Shown in pieces: positions 52,762 through 63,300 of a stretch of 64,000 nt of DNA. The stretch comes from Echiichthys vipera. Taxonomy: Eukaryota; Chordata; Actinopteri; Perciformes; Trachinidae. A program made the position numbers and the translations under genes. The stretch spans positions 18,369,853-18,433,852 of the forward strand of contig OY829657.1 in assembly GCA_963691815.1 (NCBI GenBank). The letters run 5' to 3'. The first letter of the stretch is position 1. Every line of letters starts with the position of its first letter. The notes below the pieces were generated by a model. The model had not been told where the DNA came from, made no database searches, and saw only the letters and a list, made by a program, of their open reading frames with translations.

Positions 52762-54036
52762 AATAGTTACTTAACCAAGAGTGAGATACCCCTCCAATAC
52801 CATATCTTTTTCAAATATGTTTTATTGAGCACCAACTAAACAAAGTGTACACAATATAGAGACTCTTGAAAATATGAAACAGTGCGCCTGTGTATCTTTG
52901 AAATTTGTAAAATAATAGGCCATGGTCAACAGTATCAAATGCTTTTTTAAGATCCAAAAAAATACCCCCACTGTATAATCTTTATTTTCTATTGCACTCT
53001 ATTCAACTCTATAACTGTGTGTGGTTGTCCTATTGGTTCTAAACCCATATTGCTGACAATTTAATACTTTGTGTTTTGTAACAAAGTCATTTAATCTTGT
53101 ATAAAAAAATATTTTCAATATTTTGGAAACATGTGATAGCAAAGAAATGGGCCTATAATTTGAGAGTGCATGTCTATAACTTTAGCAATTTCCATTTTAC
53201 TAGTAAATAGGCCTGTTTGAAGAGACACACTGCAAATATATACCAGTGGTTTCCCAATACACTCAATAATGTGTTTGACTAAAGACATATCCATGTCATT
53301 CCAGTCTGTTGACTTCTTACTTTTAAATGATTTACCTGTATCAATAATTTATTTTTCATCTGTTCCCCCTTATGAACATATATTGCTTATTTGCCTTACT
53401 TGATTTTCTTTCTTCATTACTTTTGCTACCAGTCTTTATAATTTCTTTAGTTGGGACCAACATTTACAAAAAAGTCATTAAATTAATTTGCGATCTGCTC
53501 CTTATCATTAATTGTTGCATTATTCTTTGTCAAAAAGTAGGTTGGGTAACCTGGCCCTCTGACCTAATTTCTAACTATTTCATTTAATATTTTCCATGTA
53601 ATTTCTATATTGTTTCTGTTATTTTCCAATGATTTACTAAAATAATCTCTTTTGATGTTTCTCATAATGATGGTCAGTTTATGTTTGTTTAACTTATATG
53701 CTAGCTGTGCTTCTTTTGTTCTTTTCTTGCATGCTTTCTGTATGCCTTTTGTTAACCATGGTTTTTTAGCATATTTTTGTTTCACCAATTTCCTTATGAA
53801 AGGACATTTTTTGTCATGAAGAGTTGTTGTAATGTACAAAAATGTGTAATAGGCATCATCTACATCTTCAACATAAACCTAATTCCAGTGTTGTTTCATT
53901 AGGTCTTCTTTAAAAGCGTTGATTGCACATTGTGTTTTTATGTCTAATTAGTTTGTTAACTTGCATATTATTCCTTACGTCCTAAGAAGTCCACTTGATA
54001 TTTTTCAATCAATGACATTGGTAAATATAGTGTCAA

Positions 54037-54575
54037 TTAATGTAGCACTATGTGTTGTAATTCTACTTGGTCGTTTAATGGAGGGATGTAAACGTTAATG
54101 AATTCTGTTGTTGTAATGTGTTCATGTGGGTTCAGTAGATCTATGTTAAAGTCTCCACAAACAAAACACATTTTCCTACTGTTTATACTGTCATACAGCC
54201 CCACTAATGCCTTCTTGAATGTTTCAATACAAGAACCCAGAGTTCTATACACAAAGCTTATAATCATATTTCCATAATCCATCCATAACTTTGTCTATGA
54301 CAAGTGACATACTGTATTACTCACAAGTCTGCTTTTTTATAATTTGTGTCAATGTACAGAGCAACTCCCCCTCCCTTTCTTTTATTTCTGCTCATAAAAA
54401 GCATCTCATATCCCTCTGTTTTAAACATCGGAGCCTGATCATCAATGAGCCAAGACTCAGAGATCGCTATTACTTTTAGTTTTTGTTCAATTTGATGTAA
54501 ACACTCTTGGATCTTTGAGGAATTTGAATTTAGGCTTCTGCTGTTGAAATATATTATGGATATTGCTCCATCCAT
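54037..54575 (-). pseudogene. LINE endonuclease domain remnant
   Basis: Two frames separated by a break together carry the exonuclease-endonuclease-phosphatase landmarks: NSRSLN near the N-terminus, the catalytic Glu in AISESWL, GGGVALYI, and GDFNIDLLN with its catalytic Asp/Asn. This is the 5' part of the LINE ORF2. No ORF1 is recognisable further 5' (right). Confidence 0.88.
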
Positions 54576-54860
54576 TTTTACCTTAACATTAAACTGTTCT
54601 TCAGTATAATAGTATATATAATTTTAGGTATACACAAGCTATATATGTATATTGCACAGGCACACCCAGGCAATGTATACACACAAATCAGCACACACAA
54701 AGATACTGTCAATTATCCTCCTCCATTGATTTAAAAGTAATTACATTTGCTACTAACTGCTTGCTGCCACCGCCACTGCTCTATAGCACTTCTGGCCACC
54801 TGCATAATGAATGAACATAGGACACTTTTTTAGGACCAGAAATAAAACCTGCTTGTTACG

Positions 54861-56043
54861 ATGGCAGAAAATGCAGTTTCCATGTATGAACTGCTGTGCA
54901 GTGAACACTTAGTTTACCGGACTAGTGAGTGAAAAAGCCCTTCACTTATACATCAACGATTCAACCAAGCAGCCGTGTGTCATTGAAGAAAGGCTGGCTG
55001 ACCACTACTGTCTAAAAATAAAGACTTTTTGTATTATTGAGAAGGGTAGGAGTACAACATCGAGGAGCGTCTTGGTAAAACTTCGAGCTGCAAGGGCGTA
55101 CAGCAATAACTCCGTTGAACTTCTAAAGAATTGCAATGAACATGGTCTCCTATTTTTAGCACCTCTGTGATTATGATGTCTGACTTTGTGAATGCTGGCA
55201 GCCAGCACTTTGTCACTCGTTGTGTGTCGAGAAGTGCGATCTGTGTATTTGCTGTGGATTCGGCAGCAGTGCTGAAGCAGGCATTCTACACTACTTCCCT
55301 TCTATTTGTGTCACTCAATCATGGGAATCTATTAGAGCCGACACATTAAATACTTGCAACTGCACAGAATCTTAAACAACTTGATGTGTACAACTGACAG
55401 TGATGATGATTCTCACACAATCCGGCAGTTAACTTTTTTTTAGCCTTGCACCACCGCTCCACCCGACAACAAAAGAGGCTTGATTCCTACACCAGTAATA
55501 ATTTACCATTTACAGGATTACAAGTCTCACTGCCTAATCAATCGGAAGGCTCTCAGAAATTGTGCATATGCTGCTGTGCATTGCCTAGTTCACTGCAAGG
55601 CATTACGCAACATGTTTACACAAGTCAGTGTAGTTCCTTGATTCTGACAAAACCTACAGCTCATCCAAAGCCGTCTTTTGTTAAGCTGTATGGAGTTCCA
55701 CTCTCATTCAGTATTGCCAGCGCTGGCTTGCTCTATCAGATACAGTCAGTGAAGCTCACACACCCACAGAGAGTACAGTCGGCAAGGTACATACATTACT
55801 ACATGACAGTGCACAACAGGAGTCTGGGGGAGATCAAAGCTGACATGACATCCAGTTGAGAAGTTGTTCTTGTACTAAGAGCGCCTTTTTTCTGCCTGAA
55901 ATACTCCTCATCCAAGCATCCTCCTCAGGCATAAATGTGATGCAGGAATGACATTCATGAGGCAGATCAGAGAAGTGGTGAACCAAATTCATGTGCATGC
56001 AAAAGTATCCAGAAATAATATCATAGTGTGTTTATTATTATGA
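54861..56043 (+). pseudogene. Unidentified decayed protein-coding sequence (about 1.18 kb)
   Basis: The plus strand reads as protein for nearly 1.2 kb with only a few breaks. The first block has MYELLCSEHLVYRTSE, then (other frame) ALHLYINDSTKQPCVIEERL and SVLVKLRAARAYSNNSVELL. From 55167 one frame continues to 55932 (FVNAGSQHFVTRCVSRSAIC, RQQKRLDSYTSNNLPFTGL, KPSFVKLYGVPLSFSIASAG, EVVLVLRAPFFCLKYSSSKH), broken by about six stops. A last frame gives KCDAGMTFMRQIREVVNQIH then VHAKVSRNN. No intron-like gaps are evident, so a retrocopy of a spliced mRNA or a transposon-borne gene is likely. I do not recognise the family. It lies on the opposite strand to, and just beyond, the LINE, so it is not part of it. 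No start, poly-A tail or target duplication was found. Confidence 0.65.
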
Positions 56044-56346
56044 CTGTCCATATTTAAATACAACTGCATTTTTGTATTTAATATAATTGAAATAATTATG
56101 GAAGGGTTTTACAAGTAGCCAATATCATACTGAAAAAGCCAATAGTCCAAAAGTCAGATTACCATATCCAATTAAGATAATCTTTCAGCCAAACTGCTTA
56201 AACACGCCCATTTTTCCCACTACTACTGCATGCATATTCCCATTTACTGTGAGATGATAAAAATACAATGTTTGAATACTGCACGTTATATTTTAGGAGT
56301 TAAATATGTGCTCAACGATTCATAATAGAGCGAGGGGGGGCTTTAC

Positions 56347-56364
56347 CTTCTTCAGAGCTGACAT
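56347..56364 (-). CDS. dlgap2: dlgap2 first coding exon (MSALKK)
   Basis: On the minus strand, ATG TCA GCT CTG AAG AAG is followed immediately by GTAAAG, a usable donor in phase 0. This matches the phase-0 acceptor of the VLPGILKKHCC exon at 43323-43377. The joined start MSALKK-VLPG has the same layout as the human long form (MGTAQ-VLPG): a tiny first coding block, then VLPG. The frame has a TGA stop at 56446-56448 and no other ATG between that stop and this one, so this is the first usable start. The residues themselves are not conserved, so the call rests on phase, position and the exon 2 match. The 5' end of the exon is unknown. Confidence 0.72.
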
Positions 56365-56690
56365 CCTAGGTGGATCCTCCTCCTGCAAAAGCCCGTTCAC
56401 ATGCTGAGGTCCCAAGCCAAGTTTGGAGGGTGCGCAAATCCTAAGTCAGCCCAGTGCTGATGCTGAGCCATGGGGTCCCTGCTTAGTATTCTCATCTCGC
56501 CTCCACCTCGTCCTACGGATGGCTGGCGCACGCCCCGAGCCGCTGTTATTACATGATTCAAACACACGGGGAGCTCCAGTATGATGTACCGCACTCACCA
56601 CACTTGATGAAAAGAAAGTTGGCAATGTAAACTGCCCTGAAAATAATGTCGGCTTGATCATTTGGGCTCGGAGACACGCATGCGAAAGCG
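56365..56690 (-). other. dlgap2: Presumed dlgap2 5' leader with an upstream ORF
   Basis: A GC-richer stretch than its surroundings, upstream of the MSALKK start. It contains a 65-codon minus-strand ORF at 56397-56594 (MRYIILELPV...NLAWDLSM) that stops 32 bp before the dlgap2 ATG and is in a different frame. If the transcript starts above 56.6 kb, this ORF would be an upstream ORF that could reduce translation of dlgap2. The transcription start is not visible from sequence. Confidence 0.45.
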
Positions 56691-57305
56691 ACTTAAGATC
56701 ATTTGGAAGTAGTAGGAATTACATTTGAATTCGTCTTACATTTAATATCACAGCAGCAATTTGTTTCACTTTAACTCCCTGTCTTTCTAGTCAAACACAC
56801 AGTGGTTGAACATTTCCAAAGAATGACATGGTTTTACATATTAACTGAACAACACTGCTCCATAAGCCGATTAAAAGGATGGATTCTACTGATTAAAAAA
56901 ATATATTGATATGTGATGTGCAAAGTGTATGTCTTTTCTGACAACGATGGTTACGTTAAATTGACGCTAGTTTCAATGTGAACTGGCGCCCCTGGACCAA
57001 CTGAGCGTTTCCTCTGCAGTCCTACCAGTCTATGAGCTCCTGCCGGGAGGGAAGAGTGCAGCTAGAGGAGTCGTGTTATTATCGCACTTTGACAAGCGTA
57101 GCTTTTTAAAGTATGGCTTACTCTAGCCATTCATTCAGCTGCTTTAGCACGGCGCATTACACGGCTCGTTTTGAACCTCTGTTATGAAGCGAGCTCGTTT
57201 TAAAAGCGAGCAGACTGGGTAGCTAACTCAGCTAGCATATTAGCATTAGCCAGATGTGACTTTAAAGCTTCCGTCCTCTTCGCGTCCACTCAGATATATG
57301 ACAAT
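56691..57305. promoter_or_regulatory. Probable shared divergent promoter of erich1 (+) and dlgap2 (-), with erich1 5' leader
   Basis: The gap between the two oppositely oriented starts. No good TATA box is placed for either gene. The last 200 bp hold several CpGs, an ETS-like cttccg (about 57270) and an imperfect palindrome gagctcgttttaaaagcgag (about 57192-57211). A short out-of-frame ATG (57298) lies just before the erich1 start codon. The boundaries and the division between the two genes are inferred from gene positions only. Confidence 0.5.
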
Positions 57306-57324
57306 ATGGCACATAGGAAAGAAG
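57306..57324 (+). CDS. erich1: erich1 coding exon 1
   Basis: Encodes MAHRKE plus one base; the donor is gaag then gtgagc. The start is chosen because MAHRK matches the family N-terminus and the next exon continues it in phase as V-F. Confidence 0.9.
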
Positions 57325-60300
57325 GTGAGCAGCACAAGTGTCCTCTACAGCATTATTAATCTCATGGGAAAACTCAAAGGTGTATAAGTGTATGTTATAT
57401 GATTGTAACGTTCTGCAACTAGATCGTTACCGTAGCTAGCGGCCTAAGTCTCGCGTTAAGTGGAGGGACGTTGTAAACAAATACACGTGCTCCACTGTCA
57501 GATTATTACTACAGTCAGTTTTCACATATCGCTCCAATACCGATGTCCAATACAAAGTAATTGTAATGTGTCTACTCTTTCTCCATTTGTACAATAACAC
57601 CACACCTCATTGTGTATTCGGGTATATATTTATCTTGTTTCTTACATTGTATTTTATGTTTTGACTATTGATATTGCTAATTATTGAAAGCCGCTACACT
57701 GTGTTCTATAAACAAAGACAATAAAGAAGTTCTAATTCTAAGATCCTGTAAAAACAGGGCTTCTGGGGATATCTCACAGCTTGTTGCCAAGTTTTTTTTT
57801 TGGTTCTTTGGTGTATTTAATAATTTAAACAATATTTATCAGATCAGTGATGCTTCTTTTATAACTTGGTGCCTTGGGAAGTATAGTATTACCATTATAA
57901 TTGTCATTGTTATTATTAGTTGTATTTATATTATAGCAGTAGTGCTATGCAACATGCACATACCTCATCAAACAGCACCAATGTCGAGGTTGTTGGTCAA
58001 GCTGAGTTGTTCTTTGACTTCATCCTTTTTACTACATCAACAAAACATTTGTATGAGACATGCACCTTATTTGATAAGAATTAAACAGAAGATATTTGGC
58101 ATGAGGTTTAAGATTACTTGGTTTAGATTATTGCTTACTCACATACAAATATGAAGTCAGGTACTTGGTACTTACAATGTATCAGACTAACAGGTTGTGG
58201 TAGCTCTAAGATTGTCCTTTTTCTTGTGTCACTTAGTATTTCAATCAAAAGTACTCCAGAGACTTTATCCTGCAGTTCCCAAACTGGAGAAAGAACCCAG
58301 CCCACCATGCATTGTAGACGCTCTCTCCAAAAAACCCTATGTGAAAAGAAAAGCCTCTCAACAGGACACTGTCATCGGTGAGTTCACATTCAGTTCACCA
58401 GTTTAACTTCACAAAAGCACTAAGTACAATTTATTGGGAGAAAAATATTTTCCTTTTTTAAAAAATATACACAATAACATACCATGCTGCTTTTACCATT
58501 GGAGTTTATTACTTTCCTTTATTTGCCATGTCTGTCTCAGGAGATGCAGAGATGACACAGAGTGCAGCCAATTCAGGCAGGCGGATGTATACTGTTCTAC
58601 CTCCTCCTGCAGGCTACAAGACAGATCCAAAGGAATCCATCACACTACCCCAGTTAGAACACATAAATAGTGCAGAGGATCCAGCTGGTAAGGCAACAAT
58701 AATCTTACATTTATGGACTTGTGCTATGCACCATAAAGCTAGGAGCGATTTACTGCATTAGGTTTCTCATGGTTGGCTCTCTTTTGTATTAAAGTCACTC
58801 TTGATTGTCTCTGACACTCTAGATAAGGGAAACAGACAGTGATTATCAATTGTGTTTCTGAACTAAGGAGAACTTGAATGCAACGCAGATGGTATTTGAG
58901 CCTGGGTGATTTTTACTTTGATCTTTTTGTTGTTTGTCAGAGTAAACTTACCCATGCTGCAGTTGATATGCACCATTTAGAGACTTTATTTTGGCTGAGC
59001 TCCATCAGCAGTTTCTCTTCTTCTGTAATAAGAGTCCTGGCTCATTACATGTGTCTCTGTACCTATCATCCTTAATGCAGACCTCCGTTTACCTGACAGG
59101 TTTCTGCTTTACCTCAATGAAAAAGAAGAGTTTTTGTGGCTGAGCACGGCTACGGCTAATGCTTATTTTCATCAATGATTAATCTGTCGATTATTTTCTC
59201 GATTAATCAATTAATTGTTTAAAAATGTTGATCTGTGTTTTTTCAAAGCCCAATGTGACATCCTCAAATGTCTTGTTTTTTCCATAACTCACAGGTATTC
59301 AGTTCATGGTCATAGAGGACTAAATAAACCAGACAATATTCACATTTGAGAAGATGGAATCAGAGAATTTGGAATTAAAAACAATACATAAATACTCAAT
59401 TATGAATCGATTATCGATTCATTTAATAGTTGACAGCAATTGTAGCTGCTCTGTGGCTGAGACAGTGCAGCTTCTAAAGGTGCCCACTAGAATAAATGAT
59501 GAGGTTAAGTTTCCCCTTTATTGGACTACCAATTTTTTGTGTTTATCGCAATCCGCTTGAAAGAATTCTCCGTCCCCCTTTGCCGAGCATCATATTGATG
59601 TGAGATGCTTTGGTTCACTTTTTATCTACTGCAAAAGGAAAGAATTGATAAAAAATCATCATGAATATTTCATACTTGTACATGCTCTGGGAAAGATGCA
59701 ACTCAGTGCACTCCCATGACTGCAGCAAACAGTACAGTGCTGCGCAAATGGCCTATCACACAAGTAACAAAAGGACAGCAAGTTCAAGTTATTTCTTAGC
59801 TTTTGCTTCATTGATTCCCATATAGACAAGTCCTGTACGTGGTTTTTGTTTGTTGTCACTACAATCCATGATAGACTAAACTGAGCAGTGGCTCTGTCCT
59901 GAATTGCTTCTCAGTATTGGTCGCTGCATTATCCTTGTCTCAGCTGCAGTATGTTCTAGCTGCAAGCCAGTTCACTGCTCAGTAGTATGAATGGGTCACT
60001 AAGAATTTGATGGGAGCTGGTTTCTTTGACCTCTCAATGCCTCTTGAGTTGTTAAGCAGAGGGGAGTTGTTGCGAGGTGGAGAGAGAGTGCCATTTCTGT
60101 ATGGGCCCACTGTTAAGCTGTAGTCATTGTTTGAATATTAAAGCCATGTAAACATGTTCTAGTAGGAATTCAAAATACAAGTATGAACCTGAAAATGACC
60201 ATAATATCTCCTCTTTAAATTGTAGATTGAATTAATAAGACATAAAAATAGAGAGTTTTAATACTGATTTACCTGAAAATAAACCGAACACGACAGCAAA

Positions 60301-63300
60301 GGACACTTTTCAAACTGCAAACCAAAATAGAACTGACCTCAGGTTGTGTGTGTGTGTGTGTGCGTGCCTGCGTCAGATTGTACGTACTGTGGTGATTGTG
60401 TAGATCTTCTGTGCTGCAAGGTTGAAGATGTGTGTGATGTCTGGACAGACATGGATGAAAACTGCAACTCGTTGACTTGTTGGCGGAGGCATAAAACTGC
60501 TAACAGTTTTTTTTTTTTTTTTAACTCATCAAGACTTTCTGATCTTGTTGCCCACAGAGGGGAGCATCCATGATAGCAATGAAGAACTAGACGGAGATAA
60601 AGAGAAAGAAGAAATTATGAGAAAAAGGAGGAGAAAGAAAAGGAAACCAACCCTCCACCAAGATTCTGGTAAAGATGGAGCAGCTCCAACAAGTGAGGCC
60701 GCTACAGGTCACAGTCCGACACCTGTGGATGAGGGAGGAGAACACATTAGCAAGAATAAGAAGAGGAAGCTGAAGAAGAAACGGCACAAAGAGAAGCTGC
60801 TTTCCATGGGTCTGATGCCCCGGGCCGCTGCTCTGGAGTTCACATACCGAAAAGATGAGGAGCAGGAGGCAGAGGAAGAGGAGGAGGAGGAGGAGGAGGA
60901 GGAGAAGAATGAGAGAAGAGCTGTTGAGGTGTCAGACTTCCTAAGGACAACACTGGAACTCTATATGTCAGATTGTAAGTATTGAGCAGAGCACTGTTTT
61001 TTTTTTTTTTGGATCAGCTAATGTTCTTTGTGCCATTGCTAGATCTTGTGCTCATTTAATATTTGGAAAATGAACACCCTGCCAAGGAAAAAATAAATAT
61101 ATACTATATATATATATATAGTATATATTTATTATATATTTATATTAGATGCTCTGATGATGGCTTTCTGGGATGAAGTTTGCAAACACAATGAAATTCT
61201 GCCAAATCCTGAAAACAAGTTAATGAAGAATTCAATGCACTTCTGTCACAGCACATCTCTGCTTTTCTGAGACATGATGCAACAAAGCCAGCATGTACTA
61301 AACAGAACGGTTGTTTTTTTTAAATGTAGCAGCAATAATTTGATGAAAGTGTAATTAGCTTAAATTGCAGTGCCATTAGAATGAACTAGATGGAGAAACC
61401 TAAGACTGTGAGCTTGTTTTAGTTTCCAGATGTATCTATGTCTGAGTAGAGACTAGTAATCATTGAAAACAGCTCTGATTTATTAGCATTTCTTTTTAAA
61501 AATGAAACCAAGACAACCCACTATAATATATGTTACAATGCTTCAGATATTAAATAAAATAAATAACTCTTAATGTGGAGATTGTTTGCAGCAGACTGAT
61601 GAAACAAAATCCAGAGATATATAAGAAATAGAAAATGATATGTTCATGCCTTTAATTAAAAGACCACCTTTCACTTCTTCCTTGCTCCCCCAGCCTCGAC
61701 GCGCGTAGACAAGCTTTCCCTCCAGTCTGGGACAGTGGATGACCTTCTGAGCAGCATAGCTAGTGGAGGCAAGCCCACCTCTGTCCTGAAGCACCTCTAC
61801 AGTCTCAAGGCCTTTGTTCAGCAGCAAGAGACAGACAAACTGAAAAAGGCCCTGGAGGAGATCAATAACTCTTCTGCTATGTCTGCAGGTCAGTGATGCA
61901 TCGATCAGTCATAAAACATCTAATTTAAAGAGGGTTTAGTTATGGAAAATCATGACAGGTTACATCACATGAAAAAGATGGGATCTTTGTACTTAATGCT
62001 GCTCAACGCTCGTGTCATGCACTCATCCCAGTCCTTACTGGCCTCTTCTTGCTGGGATCCACTCCGGCACTTTATTGACCTGCCACTGCATGTTAATACA
62101 TGCCTCTGTCTGTCTGGGCTTGCCTTCTACTCTACTCACCCTTACATTAATATGTATTGTTTGCCTTCGTATACCTGCCCTTACTTGCCTTCATCAGCCT
62201 TTACTTGAACGTACATGTCCTTAATTTGCAATACTAGGACAGGTCTTGTCCATATTACGCCTCACACACAGGCGACCTCCACTATGAGGTAACTAACATG
62301 TTTCAACTTGCTTATCTTACCTTAACTCTATCAACAGCCAAAACAACTCATGATTCTCCAGACACGTTTTCACCTGTGCATGTGTGTTTGTGCATTTGCT
62401 ATCTGGCTGCATAATAGGATCAGCAGGGACTTTGTAGCGATCACATGCACAAGTGTGTATGTGTGGTAAAGAGAGGGAGAAGTAGAGTGAGAGAGAGAGC
62501 AGCCAGGAGATTCAGGCCACTTGCGTATCAGTGTTGCCTCTGCCTTTCCCCGTCTCCAAGACAACACCATGTACAAAACTGTTCGCTCTCTCTCTCACAA
62601 GCAGAGCCCACATTATAGTCTGTCTCAGTCGGCCTATCCACTCCATGCACCTGCTCCACAGCTGCCTGAAAGCTTTTATAACCCCACTCCTTACCTGCCT
62701 CATATTGTATAATCGTATGATCATCATGCTTTTATTCTCTGTTTTTAAATTCAACTCCACCAACAGATTGTATCAGAGCAGAGCTCCTTGGGAATGAATC
62801 TTTTTAGTTTGTAAAGATGTTCTGAACATTAAGGTCCCATATTGTAAAAAAGTAAGATTTCCATGTCTTTTTTTAATTGTAAAGCAGTTCAAGGTGTTCT
62901 ATAAATACTGTGAAAGTATCAAAAAGCTCAATCCACAGAGAAAGAATTGCAAACAGCCTGTATTCAGAAACTGTGCCTTCAAACGAGCTGTCAGGACTTC
63001 CGTATGGTTGTGATATCACAACTCTAACATCGGAAGATTAATATAGGAAGAAAGTGCCGCTTACAGTCATTCCCCTGCTACAGTGACCACCAAATGCTCA
63101 GATGCCAAAGACCCAGAAATAGTAACTAATTGGACTAGGATGAGTAAAAATAATGTGTTTTTTGAACATTAAAGCATGTAAACATGTTCTAGTACAAACC
63201 TGAAATACAAGTATGACCCTGAAAGATTATCAAAATATGTCCCACTTAGGCTATGTTAGCATTTTAGGCAAAAACACATTCTTGTTGACTTCACATTTAT

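Larger units (their letters stand above)
51465..54600 (-). mobile_element. L2/jockey-superfamily LINE, nearly full ORF2 but decayed
   Basis: Reading the minus strand from about 54.6 kb: an apurinic-type endonuclease (IIYFNSRSLNSNSSK, AISESWLIDD, RNKRKGGGVALYID, CGDFNIDLLN), a linker (KKPWLTKGIQKACKKRTKEA), then a reverse transcriptase. RT blocks are NYRPISLLSHVSKILK with QQYGFRT (about 53040-53160), FLDLKKAFDTVDH (about 52920-52968), LPHGSVMGPLLFLLYINDI, FADDTNIF (about 52611-52634) and NLSKTKCIIFGNR. The C-terminal part (LPYIT then CVEVWGNTYKTNTNSI) is at about 52200-52290. A 3' UTR follows, ending near 51470 in gcctgaaataaacctcaaac. Frameshifts and stops interrupt every domain, so it cannot move. 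Endonuclease type and motif style fit the L2/CR1/Rex group; I cannot name the family. Confidence 0.9.
43378..56346 (-). other. dlgap2: dlgap2 intron 1
   Basis: About 13 kb between the two recognised coding exons. It begins on the minus strand with GTAAAG after MSALKK and ends with the pyrimidine tract and GGAAG acceptor before VLPG. Contents: an unidentified decayed coding sequence on the plus strand (54861-56043), an L2-like LINE on the minus strand (51465-54600), and small repeats (46902-47010 and 49555-49625). Otherwise it holds AT-rich sequence in which I see nothing recognisable (about 43450-46890, 47020-49540 and 49640-51450). Confidence 0.7.
58688..60557 (+). other. erich1: erich1 intron 3
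   Basis: 1,870 bp, phase 1. Holds a dispersed repeat (59140-59450) and the 3' end of a MITE (60105-60225). A short (GT)n at about 60344-60362 and a T-run at about 60507-60524 lie before the acceptor. Nothing else recognisable. Confidence 0.85.

Noticed and set aside
55755..55785. Minus-strand Cys-Thr-Leu-Cys-Gly, resembling the next segment of human DLGAP2
   Set aside because: It lies upstream of the VLPG exon in transcription order, runs into a stop after eight residues, has no suitable splice sites and overlaps the plus-strand decayed gene. Chance match.
56446..56661. Minus-strand 71-codon frame leading toward the dlgap2 start
   Set aside because: It is in frame with MSALKK but ends in a TGA at 56446-56448, so it cannot extend the dlgap2 protein.
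57684..58154. 156-codon plus-strand frame, the longest outside repeats
   Set aside because: It lies inside erich1 intron 1, is AT-rich with low-complexity Ile/Val runs, and has no family resemblance.
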